14,093 nucleotides of DNA. Source: Bdellovibrionales bacterium. GTDB taxonomy: Bacteria; Bdellovibrionota; JAFGOL01. The notes below the pieces were generated by a model. The model was given only the letters and a program-made list of their open reading frames with translations, was not told where the DNA came from and made no database searches. The position numbers and the translations under genes were made by a program. The DNA is taken from NCBI GenBank assembly GCA_022707945.1, contig JAKIZQ010000013.1:1-14093 (forward strand), read 5' to 3'. Shown here in pieces: positions 1-6,728 of this stretch (its first letter is position 1; the number at the start of each line of letters is the position of its first letter).

Positions 1-378
1 TCCTAAAGCGGTATAAACTATTAAGAAGTCTGCTACGTGTATGAAAGGTATTTTGTTTTTTCTAGCGAATATCCATACGGTTAGCACACCACCTATTAAA
101 CCGCCGTAAAAGGTTACTCCTCCGTCCCAAAAGTAAAATACTTCTAAGGGGTGCTCCCAGAAATATGATGGTCTTTCTACTATTGCATGAAATAACCTTG
201 CGCCAAAGGCCCCAGCAAGTATTATCCATGGGAACAAGGATGATAATTTATCTTCTGGTATATTAAACCTTTTTGCATCCTTTTGAGCCAGGAACATGGC
301 TAAAAGGAATCCCGTTGCCAGCATTAAGCCATAACCGTATATTGGGATAGGTCCTATATGGAAAAGTATTGGACACAT
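1..378 (-). CDS. lgt: Prolipoprotein diacylglyceryl transferase, N-terminal part (cut by window edge)
   Basis: Lgt is an inner-membrane enzyme that moves diacylglycerol from phosphatidylglycerol onto the lipobox cysteine of prolipoproteins, the first step of lipoprotein maturation. Reading the minus strand from the ATG at 378-376 gives 126 residues in frame up to the window edge. They begin MCPILFHIGPIPIYGYGLML, the usual Lgt start, followed by hydrophobic segments and the family signature WDGGVTFYGGLIGG at about residues 87-100. In this signature a Tyr stands where E. coli has the His of FHGG, a common variant. A GGAGG ribosome binding site lies at 393-389, ten bases before the start. The rest of the protein, including the Lgt signature arginine region, is outside the window. 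The gene diverges from asnS. It would serve the lipoproteins encoded further on (BamD, Pal, CpoB-like). Confidence 0.95.
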   Translation of the reverse strand, partial: MCPILFHIGPIPIYGYGLMLATGFLLAMFLAQKDAKRFNIPEDKLSSLFPWIILAGAFGARLFHAIVERPSYFWEHPLEVFYFWDGGVTFYGGLIGGVLTVWIFARKNKIPFIHVADFLIVYTALG

Positions 379-397
379 AATTTGGTAGCCTCCATAA

Positions 398-425
398 TTG
401 ATTTAAAACGTCATTTGTGTATAAC
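398..425 (+). promoter_or_regulatory. Candidate sigma70-type promoter for asnS-rimO
   Basis: TTGATT at 398-403 and TATAAC at 420-425 are 16 bases apart, in the 98-base gap between the divergent lgt and asnS genes. This would place the transcript start near 432 and leave a leader of about 45 bases. It is a match by eye only, in AT-rich DNA where chance matches are common. Confidence 0.4.
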
Positions 426-476
426 ATAAGATTCTAGTTTTTTGAACAATACAAAGTATGGATGGAGGTTAATGAA

Positions 477-1766
477 TTGAAGTGGGTTTATATAAAAGAC
501 CTGAAAGGATATTTAGGGCAGGATGTCGTCGTTAAAGGCTGGGTATATAATTTAAGAGTAAGCAAGAACATCAAATTTATAATAGTTAGGGATGGCACAG
601 GACTGCTTCAGTCTGTTGTTGTTAAGGCAGAGGTTTCTGAAGAACTGTTCAACTCCATAGAGGATCTCACACAAGAGGCTTCTTTAGAGATACATGGTAC
701 AGTAAAGGACTGTGAAAGGGCCCCTGGTGGAGTAGAACTTGCTGTTAAAGGGTTTAAAATTGTAGGGAAAAGCATAGACTATCCGATAACACCAAAAGAA
801 CATGGCACACCATTTTTGATGGAAAACAGGCATCTTTGGCTTAGATCAAAAAAACAACATGCAATAATGAGAGTAAGAGCCAGAACAATAAAAGCTATGC
901 GTGATTACCTTGATTCAAATGGTTTTCTTGGGCTAGAAAGTCCGATACTTTCTGCAAGTTCTTGCGAGGGTACTTCTACTTTATTTGCCTGCGAATATTT
1001 TGGGGAAATGGCATATCTTTCTCAGAGCGGACAACTATATGCAGAAGCTACAGCGATGGCGCATGGAAAGGTATATACTTTTGGCCCTACCTTTAGAGCA
1101 GAAAAGTCAAAGACAAGAAGACATCTTACAGAGTTTTGGATGTTAGAGCCTGAAATGGCTTATTATGATCTTGATATGAATATGGACCTTATAGAAAATT
1201 TTGTTTCATACGTTGTACAAACAGTTCTAAAAGAATGTAAAGAAGACCTTATAGTATTAGAGAGGGATACAAGTTCATTGGAGAGAGTAAAAGCACCTTT
1301 CCCAAGAATAAGTTATAGCGAGGCGGCAGATATACTTGAAAAAGAATGTCCAGATTTTATAAGAGGAGAGGACTTTGGTGCTGCTCACGAAACAGCTATC
1401 TCTCAACGTTATGATAGGCCAGTTTTTGTGTATGATTTTCCAAAGGTAATAAAAGGTTTCTACTTTAAAGAAAGTAAGGACCCTAATTTTGTAAGAGGCT
1501 GTGACCTTTTGGCCCCAGAGGGTTTTGGAGAGATAGTTGGTGGTGGTCAAAGAGAAGATGATGTAAATAAACTTTTAGAAGGTATAGAACATCATGGCCT
1601 TAATCAGGACGATTATAAATGGTATCTTGATCTTAGACGCTATGGCACTGTACCTCACTCAGGGTTTGGTATAGGTGTAGAAAGGACTGTTGGATGGATA
1701 TGTGGCGTCCATCACATAAGAGAGACAATCCCTTTTCCAAGAACCATAAATAACTTAAGACCGTAA
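477..1766 (+). CDS. asnS: Asparagine--tRNA ligase (class II aminoacyl-tRNA synthetase)
   Basis: AsnRS attaches asparagine to tRNA-Asn in the cytoplasm. An N-terminal OB-fold anticodon-binding domain (about residues 10-100, with GWVYNLR and VRDGTGLLQ) is followed by the class II catalytic core. Motif 2 is the FRAE...TRRHLTEFWMLEPE block near residues 205-225. Motif 3 is GFGIGVERTVGW near 396-407, and the protein ends HIRETIPFPR...LRP. TRRHLTEFWMLEPE and the ending separate AsnRS from AspRS. An ATG at 462 is in frame, but it overlaps the GGAGG at 464-468. The TTG at 477 sits eight bases after that site, and its product (429 residues) starts where known AsnRS proteins start, so I chose TTG. rimO follows after 21 bases, probably in one transcript. 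Having AsnRS suggests the cell need not rely on transamidation for Asn-tRNA. Confidence 0.95.
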   Translation: MKWVYIKDLKGYLGQDVVVKGWVYNLRVSKNIKFIIVRDGTGLLQSVVVKAEVSEELFNSIEDLTQEASLEIHGTVKDCERAPGGVELAVKGFKIVGKSIDYPITPKEHGTPFLMENRHLWLRSKKQHAIMRVRARTIKAMRDYLDSNGFLGLESPILSASSCEGTSTLFACEYFGEMAYLSQSGQLYAEATAMAHGKVYTFGPTFRAEKSKTRRHLTEFWMLEPEMAYYDLDMNMDLIENFVSYVVQTVLKECKEDLIVLERDTSSLERVKAPFPRISYSEAADILEKECPDFIRGEDFGAAHETAISQRYDRPVFVYDFPKVIKGFYFKESKDPNFVRGCDLLAPEGFGEIVGGGQREDDVNKLLEGIEHHGLNQDDYKWYLDLRRYGTVPHSGFGIGVERTVGWICGVHHIRETIPFPRTINNLRP

Positions 1767-1787
1767 TAAAACAGAACAAGGAATAAA

Positions 1788-3104
1788 ATGAAAGTATCAA
1801 TTATGAACCTTGGCTGTCCTAAGAACCAAAAGGACGGAGAACAGGCTCTTTCATGTTTTATAAAAAAAGGTTTTTCATATGAAAAGGACCCAAGAAGATC
1901 TGATGTAATAATAGTTAATACATGTAGTTTTATAGACGATGCAAAAAAAGAGAGTATTGCCGTCATACTTGAATGTGCAAGCATTAAGAAAAAGAAAGTC
2001 CTTTTGATAATGGGTTGTTTAAGTCAAAGATATCCAGAAGAAATTATGAAAGATATTCCAGAGGCTGATGTAATTCTTGGTACTGGTAATGTAGATAAAG
2101 CTTATGATCTATATATTGAATTCATTAACAATAAAAAAAGACTAATTGACGTATGTGCCCCTGGTTTTATACAGTCGGATAATTCATACATAAAGACACT
2201 CAAGAATTCTGCTTACATACCAGAAACTCAAACTTCAAGTTCATATGTGAAGGTGGCAGAGGGTTGTTCTAATAGATGTACGTATTGTGTAATACCGTCG
2301 ATAAGAGGCACCGCTGTTTATAGACCGAAGGAACAGGTCTTAGAAGAGATAAAAGCTTTAAAGAGGGTGGGGGTTAAAGAAACTATTCTTATAGCACAAG
2401 ATCTTAGCTCGAATAAAAAATACCTAAAAGATCTTTTGAAAGGTATTTGCTCTATAAAATCAAGTGAAAGGCCAGATTGGGTGAGGCTCATGTATTGCAA
2501 TCCTTGGGGGGTGGATAGTGAGCTTATATCCATTATAAAGAATGAAGACTGTATCGTTAAATATATAGATATGCCTATCCAACACATAAGTGATGATGTC
2601 CTAAAAAGGATGGGAAGAGCTAGCAGTGCCAGTTCAATATACAAAAAGTTGGACCAGCTCAAAAATTCGGGGATATTTATAAGAAGTACTGTAATGACTG
2701 GTTTTCCCGGAGAAAAAGCTAGTGATTTTAACGAATTAAAAAAGCTTGTTAAGGCCTCTTATTTTCATTGGTTGGGAATATTCGTATATTCCCCTCAAGA
2801 GGGTACCCCCTCTTATAATATGAAAGGACAGGTAGCTTATAACATTGCAACAGAACGCAGAAATGAACTTGACACTATACAATTTGATATTACAAGCTCT
2901 TTTAATGAAACCTATTTGGGTAAAACCTTAAAGGTTTTGTTGTGTGGTAAAGAGGACAGAAGTAAAATAGGTCGTATCTTTTCACAAGCACCTAGTGTAG
3001 ATGGTTTGGTAAGGTTGACAGGTAGCCTAAAGAAAGAAGATGGGTTTGTTAATGTACTTATCACAGAAAACTTAGGTTACGATATAAAAGGGAAGATAGT
3101 TTAA
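1788..3104 (+). CDS. rimO: Ribosomal protein S12 (aspartate) methylthiotransferase RimO
   Basis: RimO is a radical-SAM enzyme that adds a methylthio group to a conserved aspartate of ribosomal protein S12. The 438 residues have the usual three-part build. The N-terminal methylthiotransferase domain (about 1-130) holds the cluster cysteines C10 (in NLGCPKNQKDGE), C46 (NTCSF) and C77 (MGCLSQR). The radical-SAM domain has the CxxxCxxC motif at C160, C164 and C167 (CSNRCTYC). The C-terminal stretch (about 375-438) fits a TRAM domain. The GCPKN motif favours RimO over the tRNA enzyme MiaB, although the usual V-D-S-E that follows is K-D-G-E here. An AAGGA site precedes the ATG by about five bases. 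It lies 21 bases after asnS and 23 bases before the basic/acidic gene, so an operon is likely. Confidence 0.93.
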   Translation: MKVSIMNLGCPKNQKDGEQALSCFIKKGFSYEKDPRRSDVIIVNTCSFIDDAKKESIAVILECASIKKKKVLLIMGCLSQRYPEEIMKDIPEADVILGTGNVDKAYDLYIEFINNKKRLIDVCAPGFIQSDNSYIKTLKNSAYIPETQTSSSYVKVAEGCSNRCTYCVIPSIRGTAVYRPKEQVLEEIKALKRVGVKETILIAQDLSSNKKYLKDLLKGICSIKSSERPDWVRLMYCNPWGVDSELISIIKNEDCIVKYIDMPIQHISDDVLKRMGRASSASSIYKKLDQLKNSGIFIRSTVMTGFPGEKASDFNELKKLVKASYFHWLGIFVYSPQEGTPSYNMKGQVAYNIATERRNELDTIQFDITSSFNETYLGKTLKVLLCGKEDRSKIGRIFSQAPSVDGLVRLTGSLKKEDGFVNVLITENLGYDIKGKIV

Positions 3105-3127
3105 AATATATAGAGGAGGACTTGATA

Positions 3128-3796
3128 ATGGCGAAAAAGAAACCGGCTAAAAAGAAGGCCGTAAAAAAAGTTGCCAAAAAAGTTGCTAAAAAATCTTCAG
3201 TAAAGAAGACCGTAAAGAAAAAAACATCAGTAAAGAAAGTGGCCAAGAAACCGGTAGCTAAGCCTGTAAAAAAACTGGTTAAGCCAAAAAAAGTAGAAAA
3301 AAAGATAGCTAAAAAACCGGTAAAAAAAATAGAGAAGAAAGTTGGAAAGAAGTTAGAGAACAAAATAGAGAAAAAAACAACTAAGAGCATCTCTCCAACA
3401 AAGGTAGCTCCAGCAGCGGCCGCTTTTATAGACGATGAAAATGTTCATACCATAGATGATTTTGTAGAAGAAAGACCTTTCAAGAAAGAAAGCCCTCTTT
3501 TATTAGACGAAGATGAAGATATAGTAGATGCAGATTTTATGGATGACGACGACAGCATGGATGATGTTACAAAAATAGGTGCAAAAAAGGACGGTGATGA
3601 GTATTCAGAAGACTACACTATAGAGGATGATAGAAGTTGGTCTGAAGATGAGTATGAAGCTGGTGATACAGCAGAAACCCCTGAAGAAGACGTAGAGGAT
3701 GAGGACGAATCAGAAGAAGAGGAAGACGATTATATAGAAGAAGATGACGACGATGATGACGAAGATGATCCTTACAGAAGAGGCGGATTTTATTGA
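3128..3796 (+). CDS. Charge-segregated protein: lysine-rich (histone H1-like) N-terminal half, acidic C-terminal half
   Basis: I do not recognise this as a named family. From the ATG at 3128, eight bases after a strong GAGGAGG site (3113-3119), it encodes 222 residues; a TTG six bases upstream is less well placed. Residues 1-92 hold 42 lysines, 4 glutamates and no aspartate, in irregular AKK/VKK/PVKK repeats like bacterial histone H1-like tails. After a short hinge (SPTKVAPAAAA, 89-99) the rest is acidic: by my count 60 Asp/Glu in residues 101-222, with a nearly pure acidic run at about 190-214. It ends with a small basic and aromatic tail, PYRRGGFY. There are no cysteines, membrane segment or signal peptide. 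The basic part could bind DNA or RNA, and the acidic part could neutralise it or act as a chaperone-like tail; this is inference. It follows rimO by 23 bases and its stop overlaps the convergent fumarase stop. Confidence 0.8.
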   Translation: MAKKKPAKKKAVKKVAKKVAKKSSVKKTVKKKTSVKKVAKKPVAKPVKKLVKPKKVEKKIAKKPVKKIEKKVGKKLENKIEKKTTKSISPTKVAPAAAAFIDDENVHTIDDFVEERPFKKESPLLLDEDEDIVDADFMDDDDSMDDVTKIGAKKDGDEYSEDYTIEDDRSWSEDEYEAGDTAETPEEDVEDEDESEEEEDDYIEEDDDDDDEDDPYRRGGFY

Positions 3797-4308
3797 TCGA
3801 AGATAGAGCGGCCTTTTTGATCTATGGCCGTTAATAGTAATAATCCCGAGGCGGTGAATTCATATATCGCCTCGGGACCAAGTTCCTTGAATGCCACTAT
3901 TTTCCCTTTTATGAAATATTTTGAAAGATAGGCTGATACCCCAGACATGAGGATAAAATACGGTGTTTTATTCTTCTTTATTATATCTATTGCAGTCTTA
4001 CTCCTGTTTCCTTTGCCGATTGTTGCAACTACACCATTAGATATAAGCAATTCAAGCCCAGCGTCCATTCTTTTACTAGTTGTAGGGCCTATAACAACTT
4101 TTTTAGACATAGTAGGGGCAGCATATAATATTATCTTGTCTTTAATATCTATTGGTAGTTTTCCATTTTTTTTATATTCATCTATTAGCTTTCTTTGAGA
4201 AGAATCCCTCATTGTTACCAATGTTCCGCTATAAGATATCCATTCACCTGCTTTTAAGTCTTTTAATTTGTGATGGTCTTTACTGGTTATCTTTATGGGT
4301 GTTTTCAT
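3790..4308 (-). CDS. Class I fumarate hydratase, beta subunit
   Basis: This is the smaller subunit of a two-subunit iron-sulfur hydro-lyase. With the alpha subunit it would interconvert fumarate and malate in the citric acid cycle or its reductive branch. The 172-residue length is typical of the separate beta subunit. Family blocks seen are GEWISYSGTLVTMRD near 21-35, the substrate-site stretch GPTTSKRMD near 74-82, IGKGNRS near 97-103 and ELGPEAIYEF near 142-151. L-tartrate dehydratase beta is close in sequence and cannot be fully excluded. The ATG at 4308-4306 overlaps the alpha stop TGA (4307-4305) as ATGA, which implies translational coupling. The 3' end carries a perfect GC-rich 10-bp inverted repeat (3844-3877) in the coding sequence. 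Its stop codon overlaps the end of the convergent basic/acidic gene by seven bases. Confidence 0.88.
   Translation of the reverse strand: MKTPIKITSKDHHKLKDLKAGEWISYSGTLVTMRDSSQRKLIDEYKKNGKLPIDIKDKIILYAAPTMSKKVVIGPTTSKRMDAGLELLISNGVVATIGKGNRSKTAIDIIKKNKTPYFILMSGVSAYLSKYFIKGKIVAFKELGPEAIYEFTASGLLLLTAIDQKGRSIFDQ
3844..3877 (-). repeat. Perfect 10-bp GC-rich inverted repeat (stem-loop) inside the fumarase beta gene
   Basis: TCCCGAGGCG at 3844-3853 and CGCCTCGGGA at 3868-3877 are perfect reverse complements with a 14-base loop. On the minus strand the stem is followed by the T-rich stretch TTATTACTATTAA. It could be a weak intrinsic terminator or a 3'-end stabiliser for the fumarase mRNA, about 15 codons before the stop. 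It would also form in transcripts running past the convergent gene, but no T-run follows on the plus strand. Its CCC, GCG and TCG codons are unlike the A/T-ending codons around it. Confidence 0.6.
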
Positions 4309-5153
4309 AGTTTAATAGAACCTCTTCGTGCTGAGTGGCATAATATACTTACTCCAACGGCGAGTGTTGCTATGTGTCTTGGTAATGGCTCTATAAATAC
4401 ATCTAGAGCTGTTACGTCTCCTTTAAGACCCATTACGCCTATTCCAAGTTTATTAATGTCTTTTTTTAATTCTTCTTCTTTTTTTGCATAATATTTATTT
4501 GGGTGTCTGTTACCTATTTGTCTTAATAAAGCTTTTTTTGAGTATAGAAGCGCTTTATCTGCAGAACCGCCTATGGCTATTCCAACTATTATAGGAGGAC
4601 AGGCATTTATAGCTTTCTCTTTTATGAGTGATATTACGACCTTTTTTATGCCTTCAAAACCATCTGCTGGATCGAGCATAAAAAGCCCTGTAGCATTTTC
4701 ACTTCCACCACCCTTTGCTAAATAAGATATCTTTATCCCGTCGGAATTTTTAAGTTCAATACTTATAGATGCAGGAGTATTGAATTTTGAGTTTTTCCCA
4801 TTTAGTGGGTCATCTATTATAGAGGGCCTTAATAATTTACTTCTATAGGCTTTTTCTACACCTTTATTTATAAGTAGATCAATGTTGCTTTTTGTCCTTA
4901 TGTTCTTGCCAAGTTCGACGAAAAAACATGATATGCCCGTGTCTTGACATAAAGCCAGTTTTTGCTTTTTTGCTATGTCCGCATTCTTGCTTATTACATC
5001 CAATAAAGCTTTTTCTTGACGAGAACTGCTCTGTTTGTGTGCTTTTTGTATTGTATCCTTTATATCTTTTGGTAACTCAAGGTTGTTCTTTATTACAAGA
5101 TCACAGACCTTATTTATTATGATTTTATCGTCGATTATTCTTGTTTTAGGCAA
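4305..5153 (-). CDS. Class I fumarate hydratase, alpha subunit
   Basis: This is the catalytic iron-sulfur subunit of the two-subunit class I fumarase, an oxygen-sensitive enzyme common in anaerobes. Three cysteines in family motifs are the expected [4Fe-4S] ligands: C69 in LCQDTG, C185 in NACPPIIVGIAIGGSADKAL and C272 near the end in CHSARRGS. AKGGGSEN and GVMGLKGDVTALDV are further signatures. An in-frame ATG at 5216-5214 would give 303 residues. I prefer the TTG at 5153-5151 (282 residues): an AGAGG site lies just upstream (5163-5159), and the length matches stand-alone alpha subunits. The upstream ATG also falls within a palindrome in the likely leader. L-tartrate dehydratase alpha is the main alternative; no tartrate genes are nearby. 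The beta gene follows with an ATGA overlap. Confidence 0.88.
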   Translation of the reverse strand: MPKTRIIDDKIIINKVCDLVIKNNLELPKDIKDTIQKAHKQSSSRQEKALLDVISKNADIAKKQKLALCQDTGISCFFVELGKNIRTKSNIDLLINKGVEKAYRSKLLRPSIIDDPLNGKNSKFNTPASISIELKNSDGIKISYLAKGGGSENATGLFMLDPADGFEGIKKVVISLIKEKAINACPPIIVGIAIGGSADKALLYSKKALLRQIGNRHPNKYYAKKEEELKKDINKLGIGVMGLKGDVTALDVFIEPLPRHIATLAVGVSILCHSARRGSIKL

Positions 5154-5204
5154 ATTAACCTCTTTTGTTAGGACCCGCCAAGAAAACAAGTTTGTCAATC
5201 GCTT

Positions 5205-5218
5205 ATTTGGGCCCAAAT
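5205..5218. promoter_or_regulatory. 14-bp perfect palindrome in the fumarase leader, candidate operator
   Basis: ATTTGGGCCCAAAT is its own reverse complement. It lies between the candidate fumarase promoter (-10 at 5246-5241) and the TTG start at 5153, so it falls near +16 to +29 of the predicted transcript. Its GGGCCC core is striking in an otherwise AT-rich spacer. A dimeric repressor site is plausible; no regulator can be named from sequence alone. Confidence 0.45.
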
Positions 5219-5240
5219 CATTTTTTATGATCTATCTACT

Positions 5241-5268
5241 ATTATATTAGAATTATTGAATTTTGAAA
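5241..5268 (-). promoter_or_regulatory. Candidate promoter for the fumarase operon
   Basis: On the minus strand a consensus TATAAT (5246-5241) lies 16 bases after TTTCAA (5268-5263). The transcript would begin near 5234 and carry a leader of about 80 bases containing the 14-bp palindrome. The -35 is imperfect and the surroundings are AT-rich. Confidence 0.45.
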
Positions 5269-5295
5269 AAAAATAAAAAAAATATTTTTTGGGCG

Positions 5296-5324
5296 TTGAC
5301 AAGATACTTAAGGCTTACTATATC
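5296..5324 (+). promoter_or_regulatory. Sigma70-type promoter for the DnaA domain I-like gene and bamD
   Basis: A consensus TTGACA (5296-5301) and TATATC (5319-5324) are separated by the ideal 17 bases. An A/T-tract at 5262-5290 just upstream could act as an UP element. The transcript would start near 5331, upstream of the GTG at 5358 and downstream of the in-frame ATG-like start at 5289. This supports the GTG start. Confidence 0.65.
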
Positions 5325-5357
5325 TGCTCACACTTAATTACCGAGGGGGGAAAGAAA

Positions 5358-5954
5358 GTGACGGTTTCATCTGCTTTAAGGAATTGCAACTCTTATTTCC
5401 AGATAGTTGAAAGGTATTCTGCTCTTTTAAGAAAAATGTCGTTTGTGCATTCAGAGGTTATCAAGGATTTTGCGACAGACATAGAATCATGTATAGGTAA
5501 GATAGAGTCCTTGATGTTGGAAGTAGAGAGTTCTGACAACAAGACACAGGCTATATTTGAGCTTAGAAGACTTATATTCAAATTAGAAGACATAATAGAC
5601 CATAAGGTAATTCAAAGATACAATCAGTTCATAGATGGTGGGGCTGCAACAGTTGTTGTGCCAAGCAATGTTAGTAATGTTAGTAGTGCTAGTGTTCCTC
5701 AATCTAGCGGTTTTAAACAGCCAAAGGAAGTTTGGGACAGCATAAGCTCTTATCTACAGAATCATCTTAACGTGCATACATATAATGTATGGGTTAAACC
5801 AATTGAATATCACTCATGCGATAATAAGAAGATAAAGATCGTTGTCCAAAACCAGTTCTACAAGAATTGGCTCGAAGAGCATTGTTCTAAATTGATTAAA
5901 AAGCATCTTAATGATATAAATGTTGATTACGAGATAGCGTTCGTAACTGAATAG
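5358..5954 (+). CDS. DnaA domain I-like protein with a helical N-terminal domain; no AAA+ or DNA-binding domain
   Basis: The last 77 or so residues (about 122-198) resemble domain I of the replication initiator DnaA. They run EVWDSISSYLQNHLNVHTYN, then VWVKPIEY, a two-strand stretch ending KIKIVVQNQFYKNWLEE, and a final helix and strand. In DnaA this fold mediates self-association and binding of DnaB helicase and of regulators such as DiaA or HobA. The ATPase and DNA-binding domains are absent; the gene ends here. Residues 1-93 look all-helical and may be coiled, and residues 94-121 are a Ser/Val/Ala-rich linker. A GTG start at 5358, seven bases after a GAGGGGGG tract (5343-5350), is chosen over an in-frame start at 5289 because a consensus promoter overlaps that longer reading. 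It has 198 residues. bamD follows after 15 bases. A role in tuning DnaA is inference. Confidence 0.75.
   Translation: MTVSSALRNCNSYFQIVERYSALLRKMSFVHSEVIKDFATDIESCIGKIESLMLEVESSDNKTQAIFELRRLIFKLEDIIDHKVIQRYNQFIDGGAATVVVPSNVSNVSSASVPQSSGFKQPKEVWDSISSYLQNHLNVHTYNVWVKPIEYHSCDNKKIKIVVQNQFYKNWLEEHCSKLIKKHLNDINVDYEIAFVTE
5667..5693 (+). repeat. Three tandem 9-bp units in the linker of the DnaA domain I-like gene
   Basis: AATGTTAGT occurs twice in a row (5667-5675, 5676-5684) and is followed by the variant AGTGCTAGT (5685-5693). The units encode SNV-SNV-SSA in the linker before the DnaA-like domain. Unit gain or loss would keep the frame and alter linker length only. Confidence 0.7.
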
Positions 5955-5969
5955 AAAAAGGTGTTTTAA

Positions 5970-6728
5970 ATGCGTTCTTATTTTATCACTGGTACGATCA
6001 CCGGTCTGGTCCTAATGTTCTTGAGCTCTTGCTCTAACATAGAGAACATACAGGGAGCAGATAAAGCTGAAACTTTTTATCTTAGGGGAGAAGCCTATTT
6101 TAAGGAGTCGTCTTTTGAGCAGGCTATAGAAAAGTTCAACCTAGTAAAGAATAAATTCCCTTATAGCAAATATGCTGTTGATGCAGAATTAAGGATAGCT
6201 GATTCTTATTATGCTAAGGCTGATTATGTAGCTGCACAAAAGCAGTATGAGCTTTTTTCTGAGTTCCATCCCACAGATTCAAGAAGGGATTACGCTATTT
6301 TTCAAAGTGGAATGAGCTATTATGAACTCATGCCGTCTGCAGTGGACAGGGACCTTAGCTATGGTCCAGAGGCTTTACAGGATTTTAAATCACTGATGGA
6401 GCTCTTCCCTAATTCTATATATTTTAAGGATGCACTTAATAAGTATACAGAGATACGTACCAAGCTTGCAGAAAAAGAAATGTATATAGGAAAATTCTAC
6501 TTAAGAAAAGATCAGTATGAGTCAGCCTTAGGAAGATACATTGGTGTTATAAATAATTATAGTGGATTAGAGCCAGAGGAAGATGCTTATGTAGAGGCTG
6601 TAAAGTGTCTCATTAAATTAGATAGAAAAGATGATGCAAAATATTATTTAGATTTATATCAAGCGGGATATCCCAGTGGAAAACACATAGCATGGGCAAA
6701 TAAGACAAAAGCGGAGCTTGATAAATGA
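5970..6728 (+). CDS. bamD: Outer membrane protein assembly factor BamD (lipoprotein)
   Basis: BamD is the essential TPR lipoprotein of the BAM complex, which folds beta-barrel proteins into the outer membrane with BamA. The 252 residues start with a signal peptide ending in a lipobox, with LSS before C21, so the mature protein should be anchored by an N-terminal lipid on the inner face of the outer membrane. The rest is tandem TPR-like repeats. The first, AETFYLRGEAYFKESSFEQA (about 32-51) followed by a NKFPYSKYAVDAELRIADSY-type unit, is characteristic of BamD, and further units cover 80-115, 130-170 and 175-245. The length fits the family. Its ribosome binding site is weak (AAAAAGG). It follows the DnaA domain I-like gene by 15 bases, and its last four bases, ATGA, overlap the next start. 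Confidence 0.88.
   Translation: MRSYFITGTITGLVLMFLSSCSNIENIQGADKAETFYLRGEAYFKESSFEQAIEKFNLVKNKFPYSKYAVDAELRIADSYYAKADYVAAQKQYELFSEFHPTDSRRDYAIFQSGMSYYELMPSAVDRDLSYGPEALQDFKSLMELFPNSIYFKDALNKYTEIRTKLAEKEMYIGKFYLRKDQYESALGRYIGVINNYSGLEPEEDAYVEAVKCLIKLDRKDDAKYYLDLYQAGYPSGKHIAWANKTKAELDK

Noticed and set aside
462..476. ATG at 462 as the asnS start
   Set aside because: It overlaps the GGAGG at 464-468; the TTG at 477 has correct spacing and matches the family's N-terminus.
2318..2662. 114-residue minus-strand frame within rimO
   Set aside because: Shadow of rimO; the plus strand carries all radical-SAM motifs there.
3061..3390. Minus-strand reading frame rich in Phe and Leu, opposite the lysine-rich gene
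   Set aside because: It is the mirror image of AAA/AAG-rich codons (TTT/CTT), has no ribosome binding site and overlaps two well-supported genes.
3810..3832. CGGCC / GGCCG stem as terminator of the basic/acidic gene
   Set aside because: Only five base pairs with a 12-base loop and no T-run after it.
3947..4198. 83-residue hydrophobic plus-strand frame inside fumarase beta
   Set aside because: Shadow of the fumarase gene on the other strand; no ribosome binding site or family match.
5154..5216. ATG at 5216 as the fumarase alpha start
   Set aside because: It falls in the 14-bp palindrome with no ribosome binding site; TTG 5153 has one and gives the usual length.
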